Below are positions 44,928-52,928 of a DNA stretch of 64,000 nucleotides, in pieces. The stretch is from an uncultured Aquimarina sp. GTDB taxonomy: Bacteria; Bacteroidota; Bacteroidia; Flavobacteriales; Flavobacteriaceae. The DNA lies in contig CANMMM010000005.1 of NCBI GenBank assembly GCA_947498935.1, forward strand, positions 1-64,000, given 5' to 3'. Made by a program: the position numbers and the translations under genes. The stretch's first letter is position 1, and the number at the start of each line of letters is the position of its first letter. The notes beneath the pieces were generated by a model. The model was not told where the DNA came from. It made no database searches and worked only from the letters and a program-made list of their open reading frames with translations.

Positions 44928-45027
44928 AGAAGCACTAAAAAGTGATGTACACTTTTTTGATTTCAGCTGATACAGAAAGATTGTTTTTATAACAAATCGA
45001 AAAAAATGTACACTACTTCTAAATAAC

Positions 45028-45069
45028 AAAGAGCGGTTACTACCTACAATAGATAGTAACCGCTCTTTT
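45028..45069. terminator. Bidirectional terminator between Coa1-like and lipoprotein genes
   Basis: Perfect 15-bp arms AAAGAGCGGTTACTA and TAGTAACCGCTCTTT enclose an 11-nt loop, with T-rich flanks. It serves two convergent genes. Confidence 0.92.
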
Positions 45070-45113
45070 TAACACTCAATAATTCAAATTTACACCATCC
45101 GATGCAGATCTCA

Positions 45114-45896
45114 TTACTTCTTATAAGTATATGATACTGTATAGACAAACGAATCTTCTTCATCTACAATGGTTTCTCCAGTATAGGTCGCTGAAGTCGG
45201 ATACGTATCCTCATCATATTCATACGCAACATTCACTTTTGCTATTTCTGTACCATCTTCTTTTTCATACACTATGGATGTTATGTTATTCATTGGCAAA
45301 AGTGCTTTTGCTTGCAACACCTCTGTACTCTCTGGCTTTAGTGAAAAATGTAGGTCTACATTATCCATAGCCTCTATCACCCCTGCCGCTTCTAGCGTGT
45401 AGAAATAAGGATTTGGCGCATCGTCATAAGTAATTTTTGCAATAAATTCTGCACTTACATATTCACCTGTTTCTTGATTGTATTCACCGGTTTCTATTTC
45501 TGTTAGAATTTTTACAGGATTTCCTTTTTCATCATACTCTATAGCACTCCCTCCTGCTTCGAATATCTCGATAGGCTCTTTATACAAACCACTTACACTT
45601 AATACTTCTCCACCTCCTGATACGGATTGTAGCTCATTAGCATCATTATAGGCTAGATTCGTAGTTTCTACTCCATTGGAAGCACTGACTAGCTTATTAT
45701 TCGCATTATAATTAAAAGTAATGGATTCGCTTAGCGCATCCGACTTGGCAGTAGTGCCTGCGTAATCAACTCTTTCGATTAGTTTTTTTGCAACATTGCC
45801 ATTGGCATTCGTAAACTCATTACTTACTGAATCATCACTATCACAACTCATTAAAAAAGCCGCAGCTATCACAGATAATACTATGTTTTTCTTCAT
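45114..45896 (-). CDS. Lipoprotein, beta-repeat type, unknown function
   Basis: A 260-residue lipoprotein: lipobox LMSC (mature Cys 18) followed by DSDDS. The body consists of beta-strand repeats such as ITFNYNANNKLVSASNG, AIEYDEKGNPVKILTE, and VNVAYEYDEDTYPTSATYTG. These resemble YD-like or DUF4595-type repeats of Bacteroidota surface lipoproteins. No enzyme motif is seen. Upstream it has the GTAAC-N15-GACAC motif shared with two other lipoprotein genes. Confidence 0.85.
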   Translation of the reverse strand: MKKNIVLSVIAAAFLMSCDSDDSVSNEFTNANGNVAKKLIERVDYAGTTAKSDALSESITFNYNANNKLVSASNGVETTNLAYNDANELQSVSGGGEVLSVSGLYKEPIEIFEAGGSAIEYDEKGNPVKILTEIETGEYNQETGEYVSAEFIAKITYDDAPNPYFYTLEAAGVIEAMDNVDLHFSLKPESTEVLQAKALLPMNNITSIVYEKEDGTEIAKVNVAYEYDEDTYPTSATYTGETIVDEEDSFVYTVSYTYKK

Positions 45897-45933
45897 CTTA
45901 AAATATTACTTTTTAGTTTGTTCTCATCTACTA

Positions 45934-45961
45934 GTGTCATTTTTAAGCAAAATGTTACCCC
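45934..45961 (-). promoter_or_regulatory. GTAAC-N15-GACAC promoter-like motif, copy 1
   Basis: On the minus strand GGGGTAACATTTTGCTTAAA continues to AATGACACTAG. GTAAC and GACAC are 15 nt apart; GACAC ends 37 nt before the lipoprotein ATG. Spacing and position fit -35 and -10 elements of an alternative sigma factor. Confidence 0.6.
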
Positions 45962-46197
45962 TATTTCCCCACTTTTTTTAAAAAAAGTTTACACCCGACT
46001 AAAAAAACACAGCTACAAAACTGCAAAACAAACTACTACATAATGAAGTCATCACCCCTCTATTCAGTGAAGTGATTTAAAATACGCACCCAATTTTTGT
46101 TTACGAATCTCAGAAAGTGAAATCTTGATGGTTTTTGATTTTTTCAGTGATGTACCAAACAGCATGCCTTTATCAAGTACATTCATTCTTTAACACT

Positions 46198-46300
46198 ATG
46201 AAGTGATTTAAACTTTTTTCAATTTGCTATAAAAACGATCTTTTGCACTCAAATTTTGCAATTTTTAAGTTCCGTAGCGCTGCTATGCAATAAAAAAATC
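46198..46300 (+). repeat. Family-2 hairpin repeat, copy H2, truncated
   Basis: Matches H1 from TGAAGTGATTTAAAC through TTTGCTATAAAAACGATC and GTTCCGTAGCGCTGCTATG to AAAAAAATC, then stops exactly where repeat R6 begins. The right half seen in the 4.6-kb and 57-kb copies is missing. Confidence 0.85.
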
Positions 46301-46390
46301 GCGTTAGGGATAGCAGAGGAAATCCCACAGCACGACCCTTAGGGCGTGCGAGGAATTGGAACGGATAGCCCGACCCTTGTGGTAACGCCC
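46301..46390 (+). repeat. GCGTTAGGG repeat copy R6 (subtype A)
   Basis: Forward copy: GCGTTAGGGATAGCAGAGG to GTGGTAACGCCC, with CACGACCCTTAGGGCGTGCG as a central hairpin. It abuts H2 without a spacer and lies 38 bp from the bioA stop. With the inverted R5 it bounds the two-gene insert in the biotin locus. Confidence 0.88.
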
Positions 46391-46427
46391 TCATTCTGCT
46401 ATCTATAAAATACGCTAAAAAATAGTA

Positions 46428-47693
46428 CTACAACTGATCTAACAATGCTGTAATAGCATCATAAATAAGGGTGAGTTGCTGTGCTGTAATCACGTATGGC
46501 GGTAGGATGTAAATCGTTTTGCCCAGCGGTCTGAGATATATCCCCTGCCGCATAAAATGATCAAAAATCTCATAGCGTTTATTTCCATATCGATCCATGT
46601 CTATGGCTAGATCCAGTGCGTAAATCACTCCCAATTGTCGTGTGCTTTTGACCAATGGGTGCTGGCGCACCTTGGTGTCAAATTGCTGATGCGAGTGGAT
46701 AATTCGCTGAATATTAAGCTGAATAGCATCGGATTGCAACAATTCGATACCTGCCAGTGCTACGGCACAAGCAATAGGAGTACCCGAATAGGTATGTGCA
46801 TGAAAGAACGCCTTACCTATAGAATTGTCTAAAAACGCGTCATAGATATATCCCGCACAACTGGTCACTCCCATCGGCACAAATCCCGCAGTGAGTGCCT
46901 TGGACATAGAGATGATATCTGGCTGTGTCTCTAGATGTTCTGATGCAAAATGCTTGCCTGTTTTGCCAAAACCTGTCATCACCTCATCAGCTATCGTGAT
47001 CACACCATGTGCTTGGCAGATCTGTAACAGCTGCTCTAACAAACCCCCATCAAACATATGCATGGCATTGGCGCCTTGTACCAAAGGCTCGTAGATAAAC
47101 GCAGCTACTCGATGCGTGGTGATCAGTGTTTGTAGTTGCTCCTTTACGGTTTCGATATTAGCTGTGGTCGGTGTCGGTATGCGCTGTACATCAATAAAAA
47201 AGTCTTCGAACGGGCCGTTGTATACCGATAAGCCCGAAGCAGACATCGCTCCAAAGGTATCGCCATGAAAACCATCTTCAAAAGCAATAATAGTAGTTCT
47301 TTGATCTCCTCTATTAAAATGGTACTGCAATGCCATTTTAATAGCGACTTCATTCGCCGTAGACCCATTATCCGAAAAAAATATTTTATCCTGATTATCT
47401 GGCAGCAACGCAATCAGCTGCTCGGATAATTCGATGGCTGGCGCATGGGTAAATCCCGAAAATACGATATGATCCAAGGTGGTCATCTGCTGCTGTACCT
47501 TGGCGATAATCTGTGGATGGCAATGTCCATACATCGCGGTATACCAAGAGGCGATCCCATCTATATAGCTTTTTCCCTGCTCATCGTAGAGCAATGCGCC
47601 TTCTGCACGAACGATCGGTAAGGCATCGGGGTGCAATTGATGCTGTGTGAGGGGATGCCATAAGTGCTTTTTATCTCTTTCTTGTAAGGTCAT
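46428..47693 (-). CDS. bioA: Adenosylmethionine-8-amino-7-oxononanoate aminotransferase BioA
   Basis: PLP-dependent transaminase converting KAPA to DAPA with S-adenosylmethionine as amino donor. The 421-residue protein has DKKHLWHPLTQ at its start, DGIASWYTAMYGHCHPQI, SDNGSTANEVAIKMALQYH, EDGFHGDTFGAMSASG, IADEVMTGFGKTGKHFASEH, and SMSKALTAGFVPMGVTSC with the PLP lysine. It overlaps bioD by 4 bp. Confidence 0.98.
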   Translation of the reverse strand: MTLQERDKKHLWHPLTQHQLHPDALPIVRAEGALLYDEQGKSYIDGIASWYTAMYGHCHPQIIAKVQQQMTTLDHIVFSGFTHAPAIELSEQLIALLPDNQDKIFFSDNGSTANEVAIKMALQYHFNRGDQRTTIIAFEDGFHGDTFGAMSASGLSVYNGPFEDFFIDVQRIPTPTTANIETVKEQLQTLITTHRVAAFIYEPLVQGANAMHMFDGGLLEQLLQICQAHGVITIADEVMTGFGKTGKHFASEHLETQPDIISMSKALTAGFVPMGVTSCAGYIYDAFLDNSIGKAFFHAHTYSGTPIACAVALAGIELLQSDAIQLNIQRIIHSHQQFDTKVRQHPLVKSTRQLGVIYALDLAIDMDRYGNKRYEIFDHFMRQGIYLRPLGKTIYILPPYVITAQQLTLIYDAITALLDQL

Positions 47694-48307
47694 AATGCTT
47701 TTAATGAATCGCTAAACAATGCTGCATATTCGCTGACTACTCGCTGATCGATATACGGCTCATCATCGATGCGACCGATCACGGTGACTCCTGTCATTTT
47801 CTGTATAATAGATTCTGTAGTTGGATGTGCATCGCCACTAAAAATGAGTACTGGCGTAAATCCTTTGCTTTGTAATAACTGGATGGTTAGCAAAGTGTGA
47901 TTGATACTCCCTAGATAATGCCTAGATACTACGATTACTTTATAATCGGGCTGAATCAGGTCTAAGATCGTATCGGTATCATTCAGCGGTACTAATAATC
48001 CTCCTGCGCCTTCGATCACAAGATCGCGTTCCGTGACAGGCAGCACTATGTTGTCTAGTGCGATAGTTACCCCATCGATGGCAGCTGCCGCATGCGGACT
48101 CATCGGAGTCTGTAATGCATAACTATTAGGATGGAATACGGAATGGGTATTACTGACCAATCGCTGTACCTTATCGGTGTCTGAATGGTCTAAATCTCCT
48201 GCTTGGATCGGCTTTACATAATCTGCTGCTAGTGCTTCGACTACTATGGCCGAAACGAGTGTCTTCCCCACGTCGGTGCCTATACCAGTAATGAATATTT
48301 TGCGCAT
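47690..48307 (-). CDS. bioD: Dethiobiotin synthetase BioD
   Basis: ATP-dependent ring closure of DAPA with CO2 to dethiobiotin. The 205-residue P-loop protein starts MRKIFITGIGTDVGKTLVSA (Walker A), then YVKPIQAGDLDHSDTDKVQR, the substrate loop MSPHAAAAIDG and EGAGGLLVPLNDTDTILDLI. It lies between bioF and bioA with a 4-bp overlap to the latter. Confidence 0.97.
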   Translation of the reverse strand: MRKIFITGIGTDVGKTLVSAIVVEALAADYVKPIQAGDLDHSDTDKVQRLVSNTHSVFHPNSYALQTPMSPHAAAAIDGVTIALDNIVLPVTERDLVIEGAGGLLVPLNDTDTILDLIQPDYKVIVVSRHYLGSINHTLLTIQLLQSKGFTPVLIFSGDAHPTTESIIQKMTGVTVIGRIDDEPYIDQRVVSEYAALFSDSLKAL

Positions 48308-48364
48308 AATTGATCTATCACACAGTATGCTCCCACAATCATCGTATCATTTTCTTCAGATACA

Positions 48365-49537
48365 CTAGGGGTGCGTATGTTTTATTTGAGGCACAAAGGT
48401 AGCCAACAACGCTAATACTTCTGCTATTTCTGTCGTAGAATTATAAGCGTGTAAACAAAATCGCAATCGTTCTTGCCCTACTGGCACTGTAGGTGATAGT
48501 ATGGGTTTGACCTCAAAACCAGCTTGCTGTACTACTGTTGCAATTCGTTTTACGGTATCATTTCCAGATAACACACAGCAATGAATGGCGGTAGTACTGG
48601 GTATAAATATCTGATCTAATCCGTGCTGTGCTAACTGCTCATTAAAAAACTGTATGTTATCGCGTAATTGCTGTACGGCTGGTGTGGTTTGCAATGCCGT
48701 ATAGGCGGTAGCGATGGTGGCTACAGCATGGGGCGAGAGTCCTGTGGTATAGATAAAACTACGGGCAAAATTAATCAGATAGCTCCTTAAGACTGCCGAT
48801 CCCAAAATGGCTGCTCCATGACAGCCTAATCCTTTGCCAAAGGTGTATATCCTAGCAAATACCTGTGTCTCTACTCCCAATTCTTGTAACAATCCAACTC
48901 CTTGCTGCCCAAAAACACCGATGGCATGGGCTTCATCGACCACCAGATAACAGTCTTTTTCTGTACACATTCGGACTAAAGCGGCTATATCTGGTGTATC
49001 GCCATCCATCGAAAATACCGATTCGGTAACGACGTATATCACTGCATCTTTCGGCTTTTTAGCCAATTCATGGTCCAATCTGCGTGCTAAGTCTTCTAGA
49101 TCATTGTGCTTAAACTTATACGATTTAGCAGTACTCATCTGTATCCCATCTCTGATAGAGGCATGAATCCACTCGTCATAAAAAATCACATCTCCCCGCT
49201 GGGGTACTGCCGAAAAAAAACCAACATTGGCATCGTATCCAGAATTAAACAAAAGTGCGGTTTCTGCATGGTGTATGTCTGCTACTATAGCCTCGGTCTG
49301 TGTATACAAACTATGATTACCCGATAAGAGTCGTGATCCTGTTGCACCGTTTTGACACATTCCTGTGGAAGCTAACAATGCATGGGTCTGTTCGAAAATG
49401 GCTGTAGAACGGGCAAATCCTAAATAGTCATTGGACGAAAAATCTACTGCCGCTGTAGACGCTGGCAACTTGCGTAAGGCATTCGCTTGCTCTCGATTTG
49501 CTAATTTTTGTGTTAGTTTTTTCGGAAAATCTGCCAT
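48365..49537 (-). CDS. bioF: 8-amino-7-oxononanoate (KAPA) synthase BioF
   Basis: PLP-dependent condensation of pimeloyl thioester and alanine. The 390-residue protein has VDFSSNDYLGFARS, GATGSRLLSGNHSLYTQTEA, LLFNSGYDANVGFFSAVPQR, YVVTESVFSMDGDTPDIAAL, CYLVVDEAHAIGVFGQQGVG and the PLP-Lys block TFGKGLGCHGAAILGS. A frame extension upstream is hydrophobic and non-homologous; the ATG before ADFPKKLTQK fits. It is the first gene of bioF-bioD-bioA. Confidence 0.95.
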   Translation of the reverse strand: MADFPKKLTQKLANREQANALRKLPASTAAVDFSSNDYLGFARSTAIFEQTHALLASTGMCQNGATGSRLLSGNHSLYTQTEAIVADIHHAETALLFNSGYDANVGFFSAVPQRGDVIFYDEWIHASIRDGIQMSTAKSYKFKHNDLEDLARRLDHELAKKPKDAVIYVVTESVFSMDGDTPDIAALVRMCTEKDCYLVVDEAHAIGVFGQQGVGLLQELGVETQVFARIYTFGKGLGCHGAAILGSAVLRSYLINFARSFIYTTGLSPHAVATIATAYTALQTTPAVQQLRDNIQFFNEQLAQHGLDQIFIPSTTAIHCCVLSGNDTVKRIATVVQQAGFEVKPILSPTVPVGQERLRFCLHAYNSTTEIAEVLALLATFVPQIKHTHP

Positions 49538-49581
49538 AAGAAAAAAATAAATTACACCACAAAGTAGATGACTAATTACAG

Positions 49582-49670
49582 GGGCGTTCCCCAAGGGTCG
49601 GGCTATCCGCTATATCTTTTTTGTTTTTTTAAAAGGAAACAAAAAAGGATGCCGCTACTATCCCTAACGC
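49582..49670 (-). repeat. GCGTTAGGG repeat copy R7 (subtype B)
   Basis: Reverse copy with GGGCGTTCCCCAAGGGTCGG at the left, TATCTTTTTTGTTTTTTTAA and AAGGAAACAAAAAAGGATGC in the middle forming an A/T hairpin, and CCCTAACGC at the right. It lies between bioF and the DnaJ-domain gene. Confidence 0.87.
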
Positions 49671-49682
49671 AAATAGAAGTAC

Positions 49683-50420
49683 TTATGCTAATCCACGTTC
49701 TTTTTGGATCTGTTCGTAGGCTTTTTGCACTTCTTTAAACTTCGCTTCCGCACCTTTGATATGTACCGCATCGAGGTGCTGTACTTTATCTGGGTGGTAT
49801 TTTTTAGCCATAGAGCGGTAGGCTTTTTTTACCTCGGCATCTGTAGCTGTTTTGTCGATTTCTAAAATGGTATATGCATGATCTGCGGTTTTAAAAAACA
49901 TCGCCTTTATACTTTCGAACTCGCTAAAACTAATACGCATATAGCCTGCGATTCGCTGTATTTCGGCTGCCTCTGCTTCACTGACATGCCCGTCTGCATT
50001 GGCGATTCCAAATAAGAAATGAATGATTTGTAAACGTGCAGCATAGCGTGTGCGTTGTGCCAAAAACATACTGATGCGTTGTGCCGATACTTCTCGGTTT
50101 TTGATCACCGTATTAAATGTTCTAAACGTAGCATTGGCTCGCTCCTTTCCATACGCACTTACGAAATACTGTCGTACATAATCCAATTCCGTTTGGTTTA
50201 TTTGCCCATCTGCCTTGATCACGATCGACGAAAGCGATAGTAAATTCAGCTCAAAATCTCCTGGACTCACCTCTTCCTGCCTCGAAAAAACAGTCTTCTT
50301 ACCTTCCTTCGATGACTTACCCATTCCCGCATCCCATAAACTACCGATTACAAAACCGAGCAATGCCCCCGGAAATCTAAAAAACCAATATCCTATTATA
50401 ACTGCGATCCATTTCACCAT
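49683..50420 (-). CDS. TerB-DnaJ membrane co-chaperone (DjlA-like)
   Basis: A 245-residue protein of the DjlA type. An N-terminal membrane segment ([20 protein letters not shown], then GFVIGSLW) precedes a TerB-like helical domain ([39 protein letters not shown]) and a C-terminal J domain, [20 protein letters not shown], with the HPD tripeptide in KKYHPDKVQ. It would stimulate DnaK at the membrane. The start is the ATG before VKWIAV. Confidence 0.92.
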   Translation of the reverse strand: MVKWIAVIIGYWFFRFPGALLGFVIGSLWDAGMGKSSKEGKKTVFSRQEEVSPGDFELNLLSLSSIVIKADGQINQTELDYVRQYFVSAYGKERANATFRTFNTVIKNREVSAQRISMFLAQRTRYAARLQIIHFLFGIANADGHVSEAEAAEIQRIAGYMRISFSEFESIKAMFFKTADHAYTILEIDKTATDAEVKKAYRSMAKKYHPDKVQHLDAVHIKGAEAKFKEVQKAYEQIQKERGLA

Positions 50421-50594
50421 GCGCTGTGTACTTTTTTTAAAGTTGCAAAGATATATCAATTCCTTATATACTGATTCATCCTTACCCTATTAGTAGTTAT
50501 CTTGGCGATTTCGTTACTTCAAAAAAATAGTTCACAGCGAATTGTCTGTTTTTACGACGACTTGGCAGTATCGACTGCTATGGAACATTATTTG

Positions 50595-50602
50595 TACCTT
50601 TG
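50595..50602 (+). promoter_or_regulatory. Putative -7 element of the bacilliredoxin gene
   Basis: TACCTTTG fits TAnnTTTG and would start transcription about 25 nt upstream of the ATG at 50636. Confidence 0.45.
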
Positions 50603-50635
50603 TGAGAAAATTAAAACAAAAAATCGTTAAGAAAT

Positions 50636-51049
50636 ATGTATCCAGCAGAATTAGTAAAACCAATGCGCGAGGACCTAACTAGTATAGGATTTGATGAATT
50701 ACAAACTGCAGCCGCTGTAGAAGCTGCCATAGCCAAAGAAGGAACTACCCTAGTCGTAGTGAATTCTGTATGTGGATGTGCTGCTGCCAATGCACGCCCT
50801 GGGGCAAAGGCTTCTTTAGCCAACGAGAAGAAACCTGATCACTTAGTGACTGTATTTGCAGGGGTAGACAAAGAAGCTACTGACAAGGCGCGTGGATTTA
50901 TGGTTCCTTTTCCTCCGTCTTCTCCATCTATGGCTTTGTTTAAAAACGGAGAATTGGTACACATGCTAGAAAGACATCATATAGAAGGAAGACCTGCAGA
51001 TATGATCGCAGAAAACCTAAAAGACGCATATAATGAATACTGTTCGTAA
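50636..51049 (+). CDS. Bacilliredoxin BrxA/BrxB-family protein
   Basis: A 137-residue thioredoxin-fold protein of the BrxA/YphP (DUF1094) family, which removes bacillithiol or related thiols from proteins. The active site is VCGCAAANARPG, about residues 45-56; the C-terminal PFPPSSPSMALFKNGELVHM and LERHHIEGRPADMIAENL are diagnostic. Its last 57 codons and terminator are duplicated at 52400-52640 on the far side of the DUF6624 insert, so the gene marks one edge of that insertion. Confidence 0.93.
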   Translation: MYPAELVKPMREDLTSIGFDELQTAAAVEAAIAKEGTTLVVVNSVCGCAAANARPGAKASLANEKKPDHLVTVFAGVDKEATDKARGFMVPFPPSSPSMALFKNGELVHMLERHHIEGRPADMIAENLKDAYNEYCS

Positions 51050-51078
51050 AGAGTAGTATACATACTATAGAATATATT

Positions 51079-51115
51079 AAAAATCCACTTATGGTAAGTA
51101 TATAGGTGGATTTTT
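51079..51115 (+). terminator. Rho-independent terminator of the bacilliredoxin gene
   Basis: Arms AAAAATCCAC and GTGGATTTTT with a 17-nt loop, T-rich downstream. The same structure is repeated at 52605-52640. Confidence 0.82.
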
Positions 51116-51121
51116 TCTATT

Positions 51122-51309
51122 TTAATTCCCTAACTCTAACTGATTTTTTACTAGGTTGTAATAGTTTTCTTTTTTTCTACTAGACATGAATGCTTTCCTT
51201 CTTCAATTACTTGTCCTTCCCTTAGAACTATAATTTTATCTGCGTTTTTCACTATACTTAATCTGTGTGCAATAACTACAACTGTTCGACTTTTAAAAAA
51301 TTCCTGCAT
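51122..51309 (-). pseudogene. Remnant of a peptide/bacteriocin ABC transporter (ATPase C terminus)
   Basis: Reading the minus strand, [20 protein letters not shown] continues [20 protein letters not shown]: the switch (H-loop) His and the end of an ABC ATPase domain. A frameshift follows in an A-rich stretch, after which the other frame gives [14 protein letters not shown] and stop, the typical tail of peptidase-type peptide exporters. Upstream of the Met the frame hits a stop, so Walker A, signature and membrane domains are missing. It is a decayed fragment of a larger cassette. Confidence 0.75.
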
Positions 51310-51475
51310 TTTACAAAAACATTATTGAAGACAGAGCAGTTATTTCATTAGAAAAGCTAAAACGCCAGCATAAGTTTATTATTTACTTTATCAACTTCAT
51401 TACTGATTATATTGTTGTTTAATGCATTGTAATCATAATTTTTCAACTCTTATTTTTGATACTCAAAATATTCAC
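51310..51475. other. Junk between the ABC remnant and the DUF6624 gene
   Basis: A plus-strand frame, DRAVISLEKLKRQHKFIIYF, ends at a TAA near 51419. It may be another gene fragment of the same lost cassette, but it cannot be identified. Confidence 0.35.
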
Positions 51476-52401
51476 ATGAAAACTTTAATAACAATTAGCT
51501 TACTTCTCTTTATTTCATCTTTATATTCACAGACATTTAACAACTATATAAAGAGAGGAGACTCGTTATATAAATCTGGGGAATATTTAAAATCTGGTAA
51601 AATGTATAGTCATGCTTTCGATATTAAACATGGAAATACTGCCCAATATTATAAAGCATCTTGCTCATGGGCTTTAGCAGGAGATACTGTTCAATCAATT
51701 GAATATTTATGTCGTTCTGCCGAGAGAGGATGGAAAAACCTCAAGCATCTTAAAACAAATAAAAAATTATTTTCATTACATTCGGTTGAAGGATGGAATG
51801 GTATTCTATCTATTGTAAAGGATAATGTAATAAAACATGAAAAATCATTTAATTTACCTCTTAAAAAAAATTAGATGATCTTTTTGTAAAAGATCAAACT
51901 TTAAGATGGTTACTTATAGATGCTGAGCAAAAATTAGGAAAAGAGTCCGATAAAATGAAGTATTATTGGGAGTTAATCTCTAAACAAGATAGTATTAATC
52001 AGATTGAAGTTGTCAATATTTTAGATAAACATGGTTGGGTTGGCACTGATTTGGTTGGGAAGAATGGTAATAAAGCGCTCTGGTTGGTTATACAACACGC
52101 ACCAATCAAAATTCAAGAGAAATATTTACCATCTCTAAAGAAATCTGTTAGGCATGGACTTACACCAGGTCATTATTTGGCTCTTTTGGAAGATAGAATT
52201 TTGATGAAAAACGGCAAGCCTCAAACTTATGGTTCGCAAATAATAACAAATCAAAATACTGGAAAAAAGGAAGTTTACAAAATAAAAGACCCTGTTAATG
52301 TTAATAAAAGAAGAAAAGAAGTTGGTTTAGAATCAATAGAGAGTTATCTCTCCTCTTGGGGGATTGAATGGGACATTGATCAAAAATCTTTTAACAACTA
52401 A
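51476..52401 (+). pseudogene. DUF6624 secreted protein, frame split at an A8 tract
   Basis: Two overlapping frames make one protein. The first (from 51476) has a signal peptide (MKTLITISLLLFISSLYSQ) and TPR-like YIKRGDSLYKSGEYLKSGKM. It ends at TAG just after the run of eight A at 51864-51871. With one more A the frame continues LDDLFVKDQTLRWLLIDAEQ into the second frame, which has DUF6624 hallmarks: HGWVGTDLVGKNGNKALWLV, IQHAPIKIQEKYLPSLK, LLEDRILMKNGKPQTYGSQI, KRRKEVGLESIESYL. A sequencing error, phase variation or decay are all possible. The DUF6624 function is unknown. Confidence 0.82.
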
Positions 52402-52575
52402 GCTACTGACAAGGCGCGTGGATTTATGGTTCCTTTCCCTCCGTTTTATCCATCTATGGCTTTGTTTAAAAACGGAGAGTTGGTACACATGCTAGAAAGA
52501 CATCATATAGAAGGAAGACTTACTGATATGATCGCAGAAAACCTAAAAGACGCATATAATGAGTACTATTCATAA
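52400..52575 (+). pseudogene. Duplicated 3' fragment of the bacilliredoxin gene
   Basis: The last 57 codons of the bacilliredoxin gene at 50636 recur here in the same orientation, starting AAGCTACTGACAAGGCGCGT and ending at TAA, with about 10 differences in 176 bp by my count (CCGTTTTATCC for CCGTCTTCTCC among them). There is no start codon and no active-site motif. The DUF6624 stop codon is fused to its first bases. Confidence 0.9.
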
Positions 52576-52604
52576 AGAGTAGTAGGCATATATATGATAT
52601 ATTT

Positions 52605-52640
52605 AAAAATCCACTTATGGTAAGTATAGGTGGATTTTTT
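52605..52640 (+). terminator. Second copy of the bacilliredoxin terminator
   Basis: Same AAAAATCCAC and GTGGATTTTT arms as at 51079-51115; similarity of the two flanks ends just after it, which marks the right limit of the duplication. Confidence 0.78.
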
Positions 52641-52871
52641 GATTTATCACCTATTACAGAAAATAACTTCTATGATTTTCTCTTCTACTGCGTAGAAGAA
52701 CAGGAATTGAGTTCAGTCATAAAAAAATAATCGTGAAGAAGTTCAGAATATTAAATGTTATTTTCACTTTTTGATTTCAGCACAAAATGAAGATTTTGTA
52801 TGCTCTAATTACTCTTTAATAACTTACATCTGAAACCAAATATAAAAAAGATTAATCTTTTTTATATTTTA

Positions 52872-52899
52872 GGGTAACATTTTACTTGATTTTGACACT
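52872..52899 (+). promoter_or_regulatory. GTAAC-N15-GACAC promoter-like motif, copy 2
   Basis: GGGTAACATTTTACTTGAT continues to TTTGACACT. GACAC ends 30 nt before the lipoprotein ATG at 52929. Same spacing as copies 1 and 3. Confidence 0.62.
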
Positions 52900-52928
52900 T
52901 ACTATTAGTAACAACCAAAATCAACACC

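Noticed and set aside
49538..49594. N-terminal extension of bioF with a hydrophobic stretch
   Set aside because: BioF is soluble; family alignment begins at the internal ATG at 49537.
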